Positions 7,977 through 16,800 of a stretch of 55,602 nucleotides of DNA are shown piece by piece. Origin of the DNA: Methylococcaceae bacterium (lineage in GTDB: Bacteria > Pseudomonadota > Gammaproteobacteria > Methylococcales > Methylomonadaceae); the NCBI GenBank assembly GCA_021736705.1, contig JAIPFI010000003.1, positions 1-55,602 on the forward strand, in the 5' to 3' direction. The notes under the pieces are model-generated. The model ran no database searches. It was not told where the DNA came from and saw only the letters and a list, made by a program, of their open reading frames with translations. Position numbers and translations under genes: made by a program. Within the stretch, counting starts at the first letter, position 1, and every line of letters begins with the position of its first letter.

Positions 7977-9257
7977 TTATAGTTGATTTAAAACACGCTC
8001 AGCAGCGTCAATAGTCGCAGCAATATCTGCATCACTATGCGCTCCAGAAACAAATCCCGCCTCGAAAGCAGACGGGGCAAGATAGATGCCCTCACTTAAC
8101 ATACCGTGAAAAAACTGCTTAAACAGCTCTTGATCACAACGCATCACCTGCTCAAAAGTACTAATATGATCTTCTTGAGTAAAAAACAAGCCAAACATGC
8201 CCCCGACAACATTGATCGACATACCAATATTTGCGGCAATCGCTTTAGCTTGTATGCCTTCTGCCAGGGTGCGGGTTTTAGCGCTTAATTGCTCATGAAA
8301 TTTTGATGCGGATAATAACTCTAAAGTTTTATAACCTGCCGCCATGGCAACCGGATTTCCGGATAAGGTGCCTGCTTGATAAACAGGCCCTACGGGTGCC
8401 AAAGAGCTCATAATGGCATGCGAACCACCAAAAGCACCGACGGGCATTCCGCCACCAATAATCTTTCCTAACGTGGTTAAATCCGGCTTAATATTATACA
8501 GCCCTTGCGCACAATGCTTAGCCACGCGAAAACCGGTCATGACTTCATCAAAAATCAACAATGCGCCGTATTGGTCACACACCGCTCGCAATGTTTCTAA
8601 AAAACCGGGAGCAGGCAAAATACAATTCATATTGCCAGCTACCGGCTCAACAATAATCGCGGCAACTTGCTCGCCAATCTCAGCAAAGGCTTGTTTAACG
8701 GCATCACTATCATTATAAGCCAAAGTAATCGTATCTTCAGCGACCGCCGCTGTTACACCAGGAGAGCTCGGTACACCTAGCGTTAAAGCACCTGACCCCG
8801 CTTTAACTAACAAAGAATCTGAATGCCCATGGTAACAGCCTTCAAATTTTACAATCTTATCCCGCTTTGTATGACCGCGCGCTAAACGAATAGCACTCAT
8901 TGTGGCTTCAGTGCCCGAACTGACCATGCGTACTTGTTCGATTGATGGCACTAATTTACATATTTTTTTCGCCATTAAAGTTTCAAGCTCGGTTGGCGCA
9001 CCGAAACTTAAACCTTTTGCCGCTGTTTCATTAACCACATGCAGTACATCCGGATGAGCATGCCCTACAATCATGGGTCCCCATGAACCGACATAATCTA
9101 TGTATTGCTTACCGTCAGCATCATACAGATAAGCACCCTTGGCTCGATCAATATAAACAGGCGTCCCACCAACGCCACTAAAAGATCTGACTGGCGAATT
9201 CACGCCCCCTGGAATAACAGTTTTAGCATCTGCAAATAAAATAGCGGATTTAGTCAT
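7977..9257 (-). CDS. hemL: Glutamate-1-semialdehyde 2,1-aminomutase
   Basis: A PLP enzyme of the C5 tetrapyrrole pathway that converts glutamate-1-semialdehyde to 5-aminolevulinate in the cytosol. The sequence shows the family blocks: [15 protein letters not shown] at the N-terminus, [60 protein letters not shown], and [18 protein letters not shown] with the PLP lysine. At 426 residues it matches the usual length. The start at 9257 (MTKSAIL) is chosen because GAGG lies 5 bases before it; an in-frame ATG 33 bases upstream has no ribosome site. It is divergent from the lipoprotein gene at 9461, with a perfect palindrome in the shared upstream region. Confidence 0.97.
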   Translation of the reverse strand: MTKSAILFADAKTVIPGGVNSPVRSFSGVGGTPVYIDRAKGAYLYDADGKQYIDYVGSWGPMIVGHAHPDVLHVVNETAAKGLSFGAPTELETLMAKKICKLVPSIEQVRMVSSGTEATMSAIRLARGHTKRDKIVKFEGCYHGHSDSLLVKAGSGALTLGVPSSPGVTAAVAEDTITLAYNDSDAVKQAFAEIGEQVAAIIVEPVAGNMNCILPAPGFLETLRAVCDQYGALLIFDEVMTGFRVAKHCAQGLYNIKPDLTTLGKIIGGGMPVGAFGGSHAIMSSLAPVGPVYQAGTLSGNPVAMAAGYKTLELLSASKFHEQLSAKTRTLAEGIQAKAIAANIGMSINVVGGMFGLFFTQEDHISTFEQVMRCDQELFKQFFHGMLSEGIYLAPSAFEAGFVSGAHSDADIAATIDAAERVLNQL

Positions 9258-9373
9258 ATATACCTCTAGTTTAAAAATAGGCTTACGCAATCTAGCGCAA
9301 GCTTAAAAGCTGGAAAATAGCACCTTGCTAAAGACCAGGTCATTCGATTTGTTAGTGACAAATTATTGTGTTT

Positions 9374-9395
9374 TTTATGTTCAAAAGAACATAAA
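9374..9395. promoter_or_regulatory. Perfect palindrome in a divergent promoter region
   Basis: TTTATGTTC-AAAA-GAACATAAA is a perfect 9-bp inverted repeat midway between divergent hemL and the lipoprotein gene. It lacks a following T-run, so an operator is more likely than a terminator. Just downstream, TATCATTATCATTCTA (about 9401-9416) partly resembles repeated Fur-box hexamers. Both readings are inferred from sequence only. Confidence 0.4.
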
Positions 9396-9460
9396 GCATC
9401 TATCATTATCATTCTAGTGCGCCACGTTGCACAACAAAATACCATACCTAAGGACTTATC

Positions 9461-9898
9461 ATGCAAATTAAATCTTACTTATTCCCTATCTTTGTGGTCG
9501 CAGGCTTGGCACAAGGCTGTTCTTTTTCTGCTAGTTCAGAAAGTAGTTCTGATAGTTCAAAGAGCAGTTCAGACTCTATTAAATCAATCATCAGTAGTCC
9601 TTCCTCATCATCAGCAAATGCGGATAAAGAGTATCAAATTAAAATCATGGACTATACCACCGCCTACCTTTCAACAGCGGGCTTTGAGCGGGCAGCTTAT
9701 ATCCAAGGCATCTCTGAAATTGCCACTGAAGCAGGCATTACTCAATGGGAGGATGATGAAAATACCTTAATCGGTATCGGTCGTGCATTGAAAAAAGCAA
9801 AATTAACCGGCAGTGTTTATGAAACCTATAAAAAGAGCTTAGCAGACGCCAAGGAAAGCAGAATGCTCATCATTCAAAAAGGTTATGATCAGCAGTAA
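9461..9898 (+). CDS. Small Ser-rich lipoprotein, partner of the DUF4105 protein
   Basis: 145 residues with a lipoprotein signal (FVVAGLAQGC). A serine-rich, probably disordered linker of about 30 residues follows (SASSESSSDSSKSSSD), then a compact alpha-helical domain (KIMDYTTAYLSTAGFERAAY ... ISEIATEAGITQWEDDENTLIGIGRAL ... YDQQ). AAGGA is just upstream of the ATG. The 3' end overlaps the next gene by 14 bases, so the two are translationally coupled and probably work together in the envelope. I do not recognise the family and no function can be given. Confidence 0.85.
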   Translation: MQIKSYLFPIFVVAGLAQGCSFSASSESSSDSSKSSSDSIKSIISSPSSSSANADKEYQIKIMDYTTAYLSTAGFERAAYIQGISEIATEAGITQWEDDENTLIGIGRALKKAKLTGSVYETYKKSLADAKESRMLIIQKGYDQQ

Positions 9899-11762
9899 GA
9901 TAAGTTATAGGGCGGACAGTAGGGCAGAGCTTAACCCGGCCAAGTTCGCCCCCCTCCTTTTAGGCTTATTCCTTAGCCTAATCTACGCGCAAAATCTCCA
10001 CGCGCAAGCGGTCAACTATCTCTATATTAATGCCAGCGAAGGCACAGCTAGCGGCGGTCATACCGCACTGCGTTTCGATACAGAGACCTATCATTTTCAA
10101 CACTACTCTGGCGGCATCATTCGCCTCGTCAAACAGGCTAGCGCTGACTTTGACTTTCAATATCGCTACTTAGAAAATAGAACACTTTATCAATCCAACA
10201 TTGAACTAAATCCCAAGCAATACGCTCAATTACGCGACCACTTTAATTTACGTTTTTTACAACAAAAACAGCAAAATACACTACTCAAAGAAATTCAACT
10301 TAATCTAGCTTTATTAGAACCAAAAACCACGGATTTCAACGCGCTATTAACGATTCGTGGTGCTGGATTATTTACGCAAAAAACCAACACTTCAAAATTA
10401 GCGCCATTTGATAGCCAAGCTATTAATGCACAAATAAAACACCGACTAGGTTCTGCTTTTTTACAGCAAAAAGCCCTTCAACTAAAAAAAAAACTAGCGA
10501 CAATTCAACCTCAACGCTGGCCTGAAAGCGCCTTGCATTTAAGCAAAAATGCCTTTATTTCTATCCCTTATTCCTTTGCCCATCATTATCTTGATACCCT
10601 TAGCCAATTATGGTTTTTGCAAACCTTAGAAAATAACGCCCCCTTAAACGAAGTCCATTATTTTTCTCCCAAGCATAACTTATTCCTACTCTCTAATGCA
10701 GAAATTGAAAAATTAACGCACTTGCAAAATAGCTTAATCGTTGACTTGGGTAATTTATTACACTCTCAACGGCCTGATTGGGGCAATGCGGCTTTGATAT
10801 TGTATGCACGCATCATCAGCCTCTCTTATTCGATTAGCTCAGGTCATTGGGTTTTACTCGATACTTATATGGACGACAGCCCGAGCATTGCTTATGCTGA
10901 AGTAGGGCGTTACGAAAGCGTCTTTAAAACACAACGGCAAGAGGCCTTAAGCGCTATAACAGAAATAAAACAGCAACTCTTTAGCCAACCAATTCTTACC
11001 GAAAAAAACTACAGCCACTTTGAAAGATTAAGCAATTACTATTATGAACGCGAGCGCGGTTTAAACAAGCAGCAAGACATTAGAATCAGCGGCGAACAAA
11101 GCTTACCGTCAAAATCCATTCCGCTGCCTGCGCAGTTATTGCCAAAATTAAGCCCACAAGCAATAGAAACGGCAAAAACCCGACTAATAGGCTATCAAAA
11201 AAGCCTCACTCAGCAGATGCAAACTCTTTATCCCTATCACTTATTGACGCACAACTGCGTGACTGAAATTTTTACTGCTATTCAAAATGCTCAAGTCGAT
11301 GCAGCGCCATTAACTCAGTTACTAAAGCTTATAAATAAAGACCCCGTCGCCTTTATTCCCTATTTATCCTTTGCGGATATAGCAGAGCCACAGCAGCAAC
11401 AAATTTTAGCTTCTTTTCGCGAGCAACAATTAGCACAAATGTACGCGCAAGAAAATAATCTGCGCGTCTACCTAAGAGAATTTAACACCTTGAGCGCTCA
11501 AGACTATAAATTTACTGAACTAGATGCACCCTTTCTATTTTTTACTCAAGATCAGGTATGGTCTCGCCCATTATTCGGTAGCTTCAATTTAATCACAGCA
11601 GCCAGTATAGGAATTTATGGCGGTTTTACCTGGCCATTTGATGCGGGGGAAAATTTAAAAAAGGGCGGGGTGGGTATATTGATGAGTTTGCCTGAATTGG
11701 CTTTTTTTAATATTCGCAAAGGGAGTTATAAGCATCTTGCCTTTCCGATAGCGACTGATTAA
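9885..11762 (+). CDS. Exported DUF4105-family protein
   Basis: 625 residues with an N-terminal export signal (FAPLLLGLFLSLIYAQNLHAQ). The N-terminal part fits the Lnb/DUF4105 periplasmic domain: YLYINASEGTASGGHTALRF, YHFQHYSGGIIRL, then FQYRYLENRTLYQSNIEL. Later TLYPYHLLTHNCVTEIF carries a conserved Asn-Cys typical of this domain family, whose fold has been compared with NlpC/P60-like cysteine enzymes. The C-terminus (SLPELAFFNIRKGSYKHLAFPI) has no membrane anchor. The ATG lies inside the preceding lipoprotein gene. Substrate and biological role are unknown; envelope location is the firm part of the call. Confidence 0.8.
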   Translation: MISSKISYRADSRAELNPAKFAPLLLGLFLSLIYAQNLHAQAVNYLYINASEGTASGGHTALRFDTETYHFQHYSGGIIRLVKQASADFDFQYRYLENRTLYQSNIELNPKQYAQLRDHFNLRFLQQKQQNTLLKEIQLNLALLEPKTTDFNALLTIRGAGLFTQKTNTSKLAPFDSQAINAQIKHRLGSAFLQQKALQLKKKLATIQPQRWPESALHLSKNAFISIPYSFAHHYLDTLSQLWFLQTLENNAPLNEVHYFSPKHNLFLLSNAEIEKLTHLQNSLIVDLGNLLHSQRPDWGNAALILYARIISLSYSISSGHWVLLDTYMDDSPSIAYAEVGRYESVFKTQRQEALSAITEIKQQLFSQPILTEKNYSHFERLSNYYYERERGLNKQQDIRISGEQSLPSKSIPLPAQLLPKLSPQAIETAKTRLIGYQKSLTQQMQTLYPYHLLTHNCVTEIFTAIQNAQVDAAPLTQLLKLINKDPVAFIPYLSFADIAEPQQQQILASFREQQLAQMYAQENNLRVYLREFNTLSAQDYKFTELDAPFLFFTQDQVWSRPLFGSFNLITAASIGIYGGFTWPFDAGENLKKGGVGILMSLPELAFFNIRKGSYKHLAFPIATD

Positions 11763-11893
11763 TGATGTTACGCACGTATCATCTCGACGCAGGAGAGATA
11801 TTGTTCTTTATGGGAACACTAGGATTTAGGTCGAATGACAACGCTTTATTAAAATGCCTGCGTAACACCACGGATTAAACAAAGCCTAAAATA

Positions 11894-12730
11894 TTACGCC
11901 ACCTTAGCCAACAAATAATCCAGCCAACTTGCAGGTAAAATACGTTTTAAAAAGCCAAATAAATAGGTAGGAAAGGTCACATAATAACGCACTTTAGGGC
12001 GTTTCGACTGCATCGCATGAATGACTTTTGCCACTACGGCATCGGCCGGTAAAGTAAACGGTGCGGCGGGACCTTCTTTTTGTAAACGGGCTTCCATCGC
12101 TAGATATGTGTCTTTATGAATGCTATTGGCTGAATCTATATTTTTTTGATAGGCGGCAAAAGCATTTTTTCTAAAATCACTGCTAATCGGCCCCGGTTCA
12201 ATGAGTGATAGATAAATATTGCTGCCTTTTAATTCCAGGCGTAGCGTATCAACTAAGCCTTCTAAGGCATATTTGCTGGCGTTATAGGCGCCACGATAAC
12301 TCATGGCAACAAAACCTAAAACTGAACTATTATAAATAATACGCCCGCCACCTTGAGCACGCATCAAAGGGATAATCAGATTCGTCAGCTCGTGTGTACC
12401 GAATAAATTGGTTTCAAATTGCGCACGCAAAACCTCACGACTCAAGTCTTCCACGGCTCCCGCTTGACCAAACGCGCCATTGTTAAATAGACCGTCAAGT
12501 TTACCGTCAGTCATTTCCGTCACTTGTTGAACCGCATGAATAATACTATCGCTATCAGCCAGATCCAATTGCACTGCTTCAAAACCTTCTTGGGTCAAGC
12601 GCGCCACGTCCGCTTCTTTTCTGGCAGAAGCAATCACCCGATAGCCACGTTCTTTTAATATGACAGCGGTACGATGACCTATTCCTGTCGAACACCCTGT
12701 TATTAATATAGTTTGCATGTTTGTCATCAT
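11894..12730 (-). CDS. Short-chain dehydrogenase/reductase
   Basis: 278 residues, classical SDR. It shows the nucleotide-binding TGCSTGIG motif, NNGAFG (NNAG position), an active-site Ser in YNSSVLGF and the catalytic YNASK. After the Rossmann core, a C-terminal region rich in hydrophobics (RYYVTFPTYLFGFLKRILPASWLDYLLAKVA) could associate with membranes. The substrate is not predictable. It is transcribed divergently from dnaA. Two start codons 12 bases apart are possible (12730 and 12718), neither with a strong ribosome site. Confidence 0.92.
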   Translation of the reverse strand: MMTNMQTILITGCSTGIGHRTAVILKERGYRVIASARKEADVARLTQEGFEAVQLDLADSDSIIHAVQQVTEMTDGKLDGLFNNGAFGQAGAVEDLSREVLRAQFETNLFGTHELTNLIIPLMRAQGGGRIIYNSSVLGFVAMSYRGAYNASKYALEGLVDTLRLELKGSNIYLSLIEPGPISSDFRKNAFAAYQKNIDSANSIHKDTYLAMEARLQKEGPAAPFTLPADAVVAKVIHAMQSKRPKVRYYVTFPTYLFGFLKRILPASWLDYLLAKVA

Positions 12731-12881
12731 TTTTAGGTATTATTTAAGGGGGCAATAAGCCCTTTTATGCTATTATCTACAGCAACTGAAAACTGCTTCA
12801 GATTCTGTTCTTTTTCTTATTTCAACAGCGATATAAGCCCCAGCTAAAATCATACTGTTACTTTATCTTACCAATCGTTTA

Positions 12882-14219
12882 ATGAGCTCTATTTGGAATT
12901 CCTGCCTATCTCGTCTTGAAAATGAAATCTCTACCAATGATTTAAACACTTGGATTAGACCATTACAAGCGCAAGAAGAAAATGATGTTATTGTCCTGCT
13001 GGCTCCGAACCAGTTTATTATTGCGCATGTTAAAGACCATTTTTTAGGCAAAATTGAAGATGCCATTTTTGAGTTTTCTGGTGGTCAATATAAGGTAAAA
13101 ATGGAAATTGGTTCACGCAGTTCAAAACCCGCTGTTCCTCTTAACCAACCCAGACGACCAACAGACACTACGAGCGAGCCGCCGAAAAAGAAAAGATCGC
13201 CTAACTTTATTAATACGGCCTTTACATTTGACAATTTTGTAGAAGGTAAATCAAACCAATTAGCAAAAGCAGCGTCGTTGCAAGTTTCTGAAAATATTGG
13301 CAAGGCTTATAACCCCTTATTAATTTACGGCGCTTCCGGTTTAGGTAAAACCCATTTAATGCACGCCATCGGTAATGCTATTTTGGCCAAAAACCCAAAT
13401 GCAAATATTGTGTATCTACATTCTGAAAAGTTTGTTCAGGATATGGTCAAAGCGTTTCAACAAAATAGTATCGATGCTTTTAAAGAATATTACCGCAATG
13501 TCGATGCCTTATTTGTCGATGATATTCAATTTTTTGCGGGCAAAGAACGTTCTCAAGAAGAGTTTTTTCATACCTTTAACTCGCTACTAGAAAAGAAAAA
13601 TCAGGTTGTTTTGACTTGTGATAAATATCCTAAAGAAATTCAAGGCCTAGAAGATCGTTTAAAATCACGTTTTGGCTGGGGCTTGCCGGTTGCTGTTGAG
13701 CCTCCCGACCTAGAAACGCGCGCGGCGATTTTAATGAATAAAGCACAACAATCGGGTGTCGAATTAGATCATGAAGTGGCCTTTTTTATTGGTAAGCGCA
13801 TTCCTTCCAATGTACGGGATTTGGAAGGCGCTTTACGTCGTGTTTTGGCCAATGCGCAATTTACCGGCGCGGCGATTACGATTGATTTCGCCAAAGAAGC
13901 ACTGCATGATTTAATCTCTCTGCAAGATAAATTAGTCAGTATCGAAAATATTCAAAAGACGGTCGCGGATTATTTCAAAATAAAAATTGCGGATTTATTA
14001 TCTAAAAGCCGCAAACAATCAGTGACTAGGCCACGGCAAATGGCAATGGCTCTAGCAAGAGAACTGACCAGTCATAGCTTGCCTGAAATTGGTGATGCTT
14101 TTAGTGGCCGTGACCACACAACGGTTATTAATGCCTGCAAACGCATTCAAGCATTACGTACAACTGATTATAAGGTTGATGAAGATTATGCTAATTTATT
14201 ACGTACCTTATCGCATTAA
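12882..14219 (+). CDS. dnaA: Chromosomal replication initiator DnaA
   Basis: 445 residues, full length. Domain I starts [20 protein letters not shown] and a short linker follows (about 85-110). The AAA+ domain has Walker [11 protein letters not shown] and Walker [11 protein letters not shown], then sensor regions. The C-terminal helix-turn-helix carries the DnaA signature [14 protein letters not shown]. It initiates replication by binding DnaA boxes. Unusually it is not followed by dnaN and recF; a pilus gene starts 73 bp later. The upstream gap holds only one relaxed box, TTATCTACA at 12773-12781, so there is no evidence for oriC here. Confidence 0.98.
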   Translation: MSSIWNSCLSRLENEISTNDLNTWIRPLQAQEENDVIVLLAPNQFIIAHVKDHFLGKIEDAIFEFSGGQYKVKMEIGSRSSKPAVPLNQPRRPTDTTSEPPKKKRSPNFINTAFTFDNFVEGKSNQLAKAASLQVSENIGKAYNPLLIYGASGLGKTHLMHAIGNAILAKNPNANIVYLHSEKFVQDMVKAFQQNSIDAFKEYYRNVDALFVDDIQFFAGKERSQEEFFHTFNSLLEKKNQVVLTCDKYPKEIQGLEDRLKSRFGWGLPVAVEPPDLETRAAILMNKAQQSGVELDHEVAFFIGKRIPSNVRDLEGALRRVLANAQFTGAAITIDFAKEALHDLISLQDKLVSIENIQKTVADYFKIKIADLLSKSRKQSVTRPRQMAMALARELTSHSLPEIGDAFSGRDHTTVINACKRIQALRTTDYKVDEDYANLLRTLSH

Positions 14220-14292
14220 ACTAAATACCTTTTTACCCTCGGCTGATTTTCTGTAAAATCGAGTTTCATTAAAAAATACTTTAGGCAGACAC

Positions 14293-15243
14293 TTGGGATT
14301 ATTAACGAAGCTTTTAGGAAGAAAGAAGGTTTGCCGTGGGATTATTAGCCTATGCTTTATCCCCCAAGGTTTGAGTGTTGCTATCGCAAAATATACGCTC
14401 GAAAATAAACTGCAATTAGAATTCAGTGATTTTTTTACCGTGAGTAATACTCTCGAACAAATAAATATTCTGACGCGCCTCGCAGCGGAGTATGGCCTAA
14501 GCGAATTTCATTGCCATCTGCTTTTAGCACCTGCCGATTATAGACATTTAACCATTGAGACTCCACCCGTTAGCAATGATGAACTGCGTGAGGCATTGCG
14601 CTGGAAAGTCGCTGATTTAGTTGATTTTTCAGTAGAAAATGCGTGCATTGATTTTTATCATCTACCTGACGCCAAACATGCCAGTAGCAAAAAAATGCTG
14701 GCCGCCATTGTTAGTCCCGTTGCAGTGCTCAAACCAAAAATAAAGCTCTGCCAACAAGTCGGTCTCGTTTTAGAGGTGATTGACATTCAGGAAACGGCTT
14801 TACGCAATTTAGCAACGCTACTCCCGGAAAATAATCGCGGCGTTGCTATTTTGCATTTATTACCTAGAAATGGCAGTATTATCATACAAAAACAAGGGCG
14901 TATTTATTTATCGCGTAAATTAGATTCTGGCTTTGAAGACTTGCGCTTAGATTCGGATATACCCTCGCTAGAAATCAATAATTTAGCATTAGAAATCCAA
15001 CGCTCTTTAGACTATGTTGAAAGTTATTACGGCATCCCCTCTATCTCGACTCTCGCGGTTATTCCTGTGCCTAGCCATACGGAAAATATCTTGAATCATT
15101 TGAATGAAAATTTAAGTGCCAATTCGCGCATTATGGATCTTGCCACTATTTTAGAGGGCAAAGCTTTACTCCCGGATAAAACTCAAGCCTATTGTGCCAC
15201 AGTTATAGGTGCAACCTTACGCCACGAGGTTGTCGCATCATGA
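14293..15243 (+). CDS. mshI: MSHA biogenesis protein MshI (PilM-like)
   Basis: 316 residues starting with TTG (MGLLTKLLGRKK, a typical MshI beginning). It has the actin-like PilM/GspL cytoplasmic fold: HLLLAPADYRHLTIETPPV, REALRWKVADLVDF, VIDIQETALRNL and an Asp/Ser/Glu-rich C-terminal half. There is no membrane segment. It should form the inner-membrane assembly platform with the next two products. It is the first gene of an eight-gene pilus operon; its TGA overlaps the next ATG (ATGA). The small hairpin GATTTT-ctgt-AAAATC lies between dnaA and this gene. Confidence 0.88.
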   Translation: MGLLTKLLGRKKVCRGIISLCFIPQGLSVAIAKYTLENKLQLEFSDFFTVSNTLEQINILTRLAAEYGLSEFHCHLLLAPADYRHLTIETPPVSNDELREALRWKVADLVDFSVENACIDFYHLPDAKHASSKKMLAAIVSPVAVLKPKIKLCQQVGLVLEVIDIQETALRNLATLLPENNRGVAILHLLPRNGSIIIQKQGRIYLSRKLDSGFEDLRLDSDIPSLEINNLALEIQRSLDYVESYYGIPSISTLAVIPVPSHTENILNHLNENLSANSRIMDLATILEGKALLPDKTQAYCATVIGATLRHEVVAS

Positions 15244-15854
15244 TCCAACAAATTAATTTATACCAAGCTGCAGTACAAGAGGAAAAAGCAGGACTCAACA
15301 AACAGATGTATATCCTTGGCGTTAGCCTATTGCTCCTGTTTGCGCTCTGCTACAGTGCTTGGCAAGGCTGGCAAGTTCATCAATTAAACGCTGAATTACA
15401 CATTAAACAAACACAATTAAACACTGAAATAAACGATTTATCACTTATCCAATCGCAGTACCCAAAGCAAGAAACAGACCCTTTATTAGTCAGCGAACTA
15501 AAGCGATTACAAAATATTTCTGCGTCTTTAGAACGCATAGTCACGCTGTTGAGTGATCAACAATCTGATAAAAACACGGGGTTCTCAGCTTACTTTAATG
15601 CCTTAGCCGAACAATCGATTAACAGTCTCTGGTTAAGCAAAATAGACATTGATGCAGAAACCAAGACTATTCGCTTAGAGGGCAGTACTTATTTACCAGA
15701 TGCCTTGTCTATATTGATTGAGCGACTCAATAAAGAAGCTTCATTTAAAGGTCGCTATTTTGCTCATTTACATATGCAAGCAGCAGAAAACAATGCCAAA
15801 CAAATTAACTTTACTATCAGCACTCTAGCGCCAGAAGAGAAGCCTGCATCATGA
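15240..15854 (+). CDS. PilN-like MSHA biogenesis protein
   Basis: 204 residues beginning MIQQINLYQ, the usual start of PilN-like MSHA proteins (called MshI2 in some genomes). One membrane segment at about 22-42 (YILGVSLLLLFALCYSAW) is followed by a periplasmic coiled coil (about 45-105) and a ferredoxin-like fold (SINSLWLSKIDIDAETKTIRL). It overlaps the genes on both sides by 4 bases, so this is one tightly coupled operon. It should pair with the PilO-like product next to it and tether the PilM-like protein. Confidence 0.85.
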   Translation: MIQQINLYQAAVQEEKAGLNKQMYILGVSLLLLFALCYSAWQGWQVHQLNAELHIKQTQLNTEINDLSLIQSQYPKQETDPLLVSELKRLQNISASLERIVTLLSDQQSDKNTGFSAYFNALAEQSINSLWLSKIDIDAETKTIRLEGSTYLPDALSILIERLNKEASFKGRYFAHLHMQAAENNAKQINFTISTLAPEEKPAS

Positions 15855-16486
15855 ACAAGCTCTTATTAGCGCGCTTTGAAGTATTATCGCTACGCGAAAA
15901 GCTTTATATTGTCGCTGCCGTGTTAGCTAGCTTATGGATGGGGCTGGATAATTTCTATCTGCAACCTATTGCGCAGCAACAAAAACAGTTGCGCAAAGAA
16001 ATACACCAAATAAACGCGCAATTAAATGAGCTGGTTATCGCCAAAGCGGAAATTCAAGCGCAAGGAAAATTCAATCCGAATCAGAAAAATACACAGACAT
16101 TAAGCCACGTAAAGGCGCATTTAAAACAGCTCAAGAAAAACGTTCAATTCGGCAATAAACATTTTGTCGAGCCTGAATCAATGACCTTAGTGCTTGCTGA
16201 GTTATTAAATGAAGATTATGGGCTACAACTTATCCGTGCCGAAAAGCTTCCGGTAAAATCGCTAACTGAACAAAAACAAGAAAAATCGTGGGTCTTTCAG
16301 CATGGACTCAGCTTAACTTTTTCAGGAAATTACCAAAATACACTACGTTATTTACAGGCGATAGAGGCTTCTCCCTGGCGTTTTCTATGGCATAGCATAG
16401 TCTACAAAACACAAGAATACCCGACCGCCGAAGTCACAATAAAAATATATACCTTAGGCTTTCAGGAGCATTGGTTACGTGTTTAA
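15851..16486 (+). CDS. mshJ: MSHA biogenesis protein MshJ (PilO-like)
   Basis: 211 residues. Short cytoplasmic N-terminus, one membrane segment at about 19-37 (YIVAAVLASLWMGLDNF), a coiled coil (about 40-100, QQQKQLRKEIHQINAQLNEL) and a C-terminal alpha/beta domain ending EVTIKIYTLGFQEHWLRV, the usual PilO/MshJ layout. It starts in the ATGA overlap with the previous gene and overlaps mshK by 8 bases. It acts in the inner-membrane alignment complex of the pilus machine. Confidence 0.85.
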   Translation: MNKLLLARFEVLSLREKLYIVAAVLASLWMGLDNFYLQPIAQQQKQLRKEIHQINAQLNELVIAKAEIQAQGKFNPNQKNTQTLSHVKAHLKQLKKNVQFGNKHFVEPESMTLVLAELLNEDYGLQLIRAEKLPVKSLTEQKQEKSWVFQHGLSLTFSGNYQNTLRYLQAIEASPWRFLWHSIVYKTQEYPTAEVTIKIYTLGFQEHWLRV

Positions 16487-16799
16487 ACTAAAGATAGCAC
16501 TATGCTTTTTAATGTTCAGCCAAGCTGTAGTCGCACAATTTCGCGACCCTACGCAACCGGCTACGATGCCAACCGCCGAACATTCTCCTAGACTGCAAAA
16601 GCAAGACATTGTTTTATCGGCAATCTGGATCTCCAAACTTTCAAAGCGCGCGACCTTAAATGGTACAACCTTAAAACAAGGCGAAGCATTTGATGATTTG
16701 ACACTGTTAAAAGTAAAACAAAATTCCGTTTTAATAAAACATCAAGGGCTTATTAAAACCTTATACTTAATCCCTGCATCATATAAATCTAATCATTAG
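16479..16799 (+). CDS. mshK: MSHA biogenesis protein MshK (PilP-like)
   Basis: 106 residues with a signal peptide (LCFLMFSQAVVAQ). The RDPTQPA motif right after cleavage is characteristic of MshK/PilP/GspC-type periplasmic linkers. The C-terminal part (LSAIWISKLSKRATLNG ... LKQGEAFDDLTLLKVKQNSVL) is the small beta domain that contacts the secretin. It lies between mshJ (8-base overlap) and mshL (1-bp gap). Confidence 0.85.
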   Translation: MFKLKIALCFLMFSQAVVAQFRDPTQPATMPTAEHSPRLQKQDIVLSAIWISKLSKRATLNGTTLKQGEAFDDLTLLKVKQNSVLIKHQGLIKTLYLIPASYKSNH

Positions 16800-16800
16800 T

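Noticed and set aside
9401-9416. Fur box upstream of the lipoprotein gene
   Set aside because: Only about half of the 19-bp consensus is matched; mentioned with the palindrome but not called.
9366-9770. Plus-strand open frame overlapping the lipoprotein gene
   Set aside because: It overlaps a gene with a clear lipoprotein signal and ribosome site, and shows no protein-like composition.
12731-12881. Possible oriC upstream of dnaA
   Set aside because: Only one relaxed box (TTATCTACA) and no cluster; insufficient for an origin call.
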